In this document: in pieces, positions 62,374 through 64,000 of the stretch
Layout: each line of letters begins with the position of its first letter
Numbering within the stretch: position 1 is the first letter of the stretch
Source: Sinorhizobium fredii USDA 257
GTDB taxonomy: Bacteria > Pseudomonadota > Alphaproteobacteria > Rhizobiales > Rhizobiaceae
Assembly: GCF_000265205.3 (NCBI RefSeq)
Contig: NC_018000.1
Span: 992,001 to 1,056,000, forward strand
Direction of reading: 5' to 3'
Length of the DNA: 64,000 nucleotides
The notes under the pieces: generated by a model
Databases searched by the model: none
What the model was told of the DNA's origin: nothing
Seen by the model: only the letters and a program-made list of their open reading frames with translations
Program-made: the position numbers and the translations under genes

Positions 62374-63828
62374 ATGAGGAAACTTCTGCTCGCATCGACT
62401 GCTGCCGGTCTCTTGACCGCGGCGGCCAACGGAACTGCCTTTGCCTGCGACCCGGACTTCAGCGGCGTGGAACTCACCGCCACCACGCAGACCGGTCCCT
62501 ATATCGCTTCCGCGCTTCAGATTGCCGCCAAGGGTTGGGAGGAGAAGACCTGCGGCAAGGTAAAAGTCGTGGAGTTCCCCTGGTCCGAGCTCTATCCGAA
62601 GATCGTGACCTCGTTGACCGCTGGCGAGGACGCCTTCGACGTCATCGCCTTCGCGCCTGCCTGGGCGCCGGATTTCACCGATTTCCTCGCCGAAATGCCG
62701 GCGGAGTTGCGGCAGGGCTCCGCCTGGGAAGACATCGCGCCGGTTTACCGCGAACAGTTGATGGTCTGGAACGGCAAGGTCCTGTCGCAGACCATGGACG
62801 GCGATGCCCATACCTACACCTATCGCATCGACCTTTTCGAGAACGCCGACAACCAGAAGGCCTTCAAGGAGAAATACGGCTACGACCTGGCGCCGGCCAA
62901 GACCTGGAAGCAATATCTCGACATCGCCGAGTTCTTCAACCAGCCGGCGAACAACCTCTGGGGCACTGCGGAAGCCTTCCGCCGTGGCGGCCAGCAGTTC
63001 TGGTTCCTGTTCAGCCATGTGGCCGGCTATACCAGCCATCCGGATAACCCGGGCGGCATGTTCTTCGACCCGGATACGATGGATGCGCAGGTCAACAATC
63101 CCGGCTGGGTGCGCGGCCTGGAGGAATATATCCGCGCCTCGAAGCTCGCGCCGCCGAATGCGCTCAACTTCTCCTTCGGCGAGGTGAACGCCGCCTTTGC
63201 CGGCGGACAGGTCGCTGAATCGATCGGCTGGGGCGACACCGGCGTCATTGCCGCCGACCCAAAACAGTCGAAGGTTGCCGGAAAGGTGGGATCGGCGCCG
63301 CTGCCCGGCGCGGATGAGATCTATAATTACAAGACCAAGAAGTGGGACAAGTTTGATCAGGTCGTGCAGACGTCCTTCATGGCGTTCGGCGGGTGGCAGG
63401 CAGCCGTGCCGAGCTCCTCCACGAAGCAGGAAGCCGCCTGGAACTATATCCAGTATCTGACAAGCCCCGAGGTCTCGGCGCAGGCGGCCATTACCGGCGG
63501 TACGGGTGTCAATCCGTACCGACTTTCGCACACCACCAATCTCGAACTCTGGTCGAAGATCTTCTCGGAGCGCGAAGCGAAGGAGTATCTCGGCGCGCAG
63601 AAGGACGCGGTTACTGCCAAGAATATCGCTCTCGACATGCGGCTGCCCGGTTACTTCTCCTATACCGAGGTACTCGAGATCGAACTCTCCAAGGCACTTG
63701 CCGGTCAGGTGACGCCGCAGCAGGCGCTCGATACGGTGGCCGAGCAATGGAACAAGCTGACCGACGAGTTCGGTCGCGACAAGCAGCTTGCCGCCTATCG
63801 CTCGTCGATGGGCCTGCCGCAGAAATAA
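62374..63828 (+). CDS. Sugar ABC transporter periplasmic binding protein
   Basis: A 484-aa family-1 solute-binding protein with a signal peptide MRKLLLASTAAGLLTAAANG, cleaved near TAFA. Mature features include TTQTGPYIASALQIAAKGWE, SLTAGEDAFDVIAFAPAWAP and NQPANNLWGTAEAFRRGGQQ. GAGGGAGG precedes the ATG. It is placed after the permeases instead of before, and a strong hairpin follows. Sugar specificity cannot be read from sequence. Confidence 0.92.
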   Translation: MRKLLLASTAAGLLTAAANGTAFACDPDFSGVELTATTQTGPYIASALQIAAKGWEEKTCGKVKVVEFPWSELYPKIVTSLTAGEDAFDVIAFAPAWAPDFTDFLAEMPAELRQGSAWEDIAPVYREQLMVWNGKVLSQTMDGDAHTYTYRIDLFENADNQKAFKEKYGYDLAPAKTWKQYLDIAEFFNQPANNLWGTAEAFRRGGQQFWFLFSHVAGYTSHPDNPGGMFFDPDTMDAQVNNPGWVRGLEEYIRASKLAPPNALNFSFGEVNAAFAGGQVAESIGWGDTGVIAADPKQSKVAGKVGSAPLPGADEIYNYKTKKWDKFDQVVQTSFMAFGGWQAAVPSSSTKQEAAWNYIQYLTSPEVSAQAAITGGTGVNPYRLSHTTNLELWSKIFSEREAKEYLGAQKDAVTAKNIALDMRLPGYFSYTEVLEIELSKALAGQVTPQQALDTVAEQWNKLTDEFGRDKQLAAYRSSMGLPQK

Positions 63829-63834
63829 GTGATC

Positions 63835-63866
63835 GATGCCCGCTCCGGCCATCCGGAGCGGGCATC
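63835..63866 (+). terminator. Hairpin after the sugar-binding protein gene
   Basis: GATGCCCGCTCCGG and CCGGAGCGGGCATC form a perfect 14-bp stem with loop CCAT. It starts 6 bases after the binding-protein stop and precedes the ATPase gene. It probably attenuates read-through or stabilises the upstream mRNA so that more binding protein than ATPase is made. Confidence 0.7.
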
Positions 63867-63947
63867 GCATAGGCGTCGGGCAGCCGGCGCCTCTCTTTCG
63901 CAGTGCATTCCCGGCTTTGGCCATGGGGTCTCGAGAAAGGCATTCGA

Positions 63948-64000
63948 ATGTCGCAGGTCCGCCTGGAACAAGTTACCAAATCCTTCGGCAGCGTTGCGGT
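63948..64000 (+). CDS. Sugar ABC transporter ATP-binding protein (UgpC/MalK type), 3' end outside window
   Basis: First 17 codons only: MSQVRLEQVTKSFGSVA, the standard opening of UgpC/MalK ATPases, cut by the window edge. Its position after the binding protein completes the CUT1 transporter. The start is set by the first ATG and family alignment; no strong ribosome site beyond GAGAAAGG is seen. Confidence 0.85.
   Translation, partial: MSQVRLEQVTKSFGSVA

Noticed and set aside
61930..63924. 664-codon minus-strand frame opposite the sugar-transport genes
   Set aside because: No domain or start signal; the opposite strand has a clear permease and binding protein.

Overview
The window reads as a high-GC alphaproteobacterial replicon of the Rhizobiales, most likely Sinorhizobium/Ensifer. 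The grounds are Rhizobium-type dispersed palindromes between genes, a DUF982 protein, a ROSE-type RNA thermometer in front of a small heat-shock gene, the membrane urate hydroxylase PuuD, and a gene order that from memory resembles accessory replicons of Sinorhizobium (pSymA/pSymB-like). The species call is inference. I see no rRNA, tRNA, CRISPR array, complete insertion sequence or prophage. Coding density is high, and most genes sit in metabolic operons with a dedicated transporter and an adjacent regulator.

Layout. 1-1475: the 3' part of a PPK2 polyphosphate kinase, a small unknown gene and an SRPBCC-domain ORF without a normal start. 1515-10597: a complete high-affinity K+ uptake locus (26-aa peptide, kdpF, kdpA, 57-aa membrane peptide, kdpB, kdpC, kdpD, kdpE) followed by a frameshifted EIIA-Ntr (ptsN-like) gene. 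10587-12514: gene scars (a DCC/DUF393 remnant and a 33-codon tail of a glutaryl-CoA dehydrogenase) around panD and a LysR gene. 12584-18066: redox and stress genes (peroxiredoxin-like protein, FAD oxidoreductase fused to a Rieske domain, catalase-peroxidase KatG). 18155-25161: pobR/pobA for 4-hydroxybenzoate and a five-gene branched-chain-type ABC transporter that may import aromatic acids.

25588-38770: a purine-degradation region. It holds an NCS2 purine permease, a PuuE-UraD fusion, hiuH, xdhABC, a LysR regulator, puuD and guaD (with an MscS-like channel gene in between). Together they would take guanine/hypoxanthine/xanthine through urate, 5-hydroxyisourate and OHCU to (S)-allantoin and allantoate. 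The sequence TTTGAAAG(T/A)CT occurs in the same orientation in the leaders of the permease, hiuH-xdh and puuD-guaD units, suggesting a common regulator.

38901-48196: two small heat-shock genes (one with a ROSE-like leader and an RpoH-like promoter), a DUF982 gene, and an alpha-2-macroglobulin/PbpC pair. 48341-54415: a hydantoin/allantoin-type racemase with a spermidine/putrescine-type ABC transporter whose ATPase gene is frameshifted, and a divergent GntR regulator. 54574-64000: a DeoR-controlled locus (deoC, double aldehyde dehydrogenase, RbsD-like mutarotase, ribokinase, CUT1-type sugar ABC transporter running off the right edge) that makes sense as a 2-deoxyribose or related pentose pathway: import, anomer conversion, phosphorylation, aldol cleavage, acetaldehyde oxidation.

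Two genes (ptsN-like and the ATPase) each need a single-base change in a C tract to restore the frame. Either they are real pseudogenes or the sequence has indel errors at those points.
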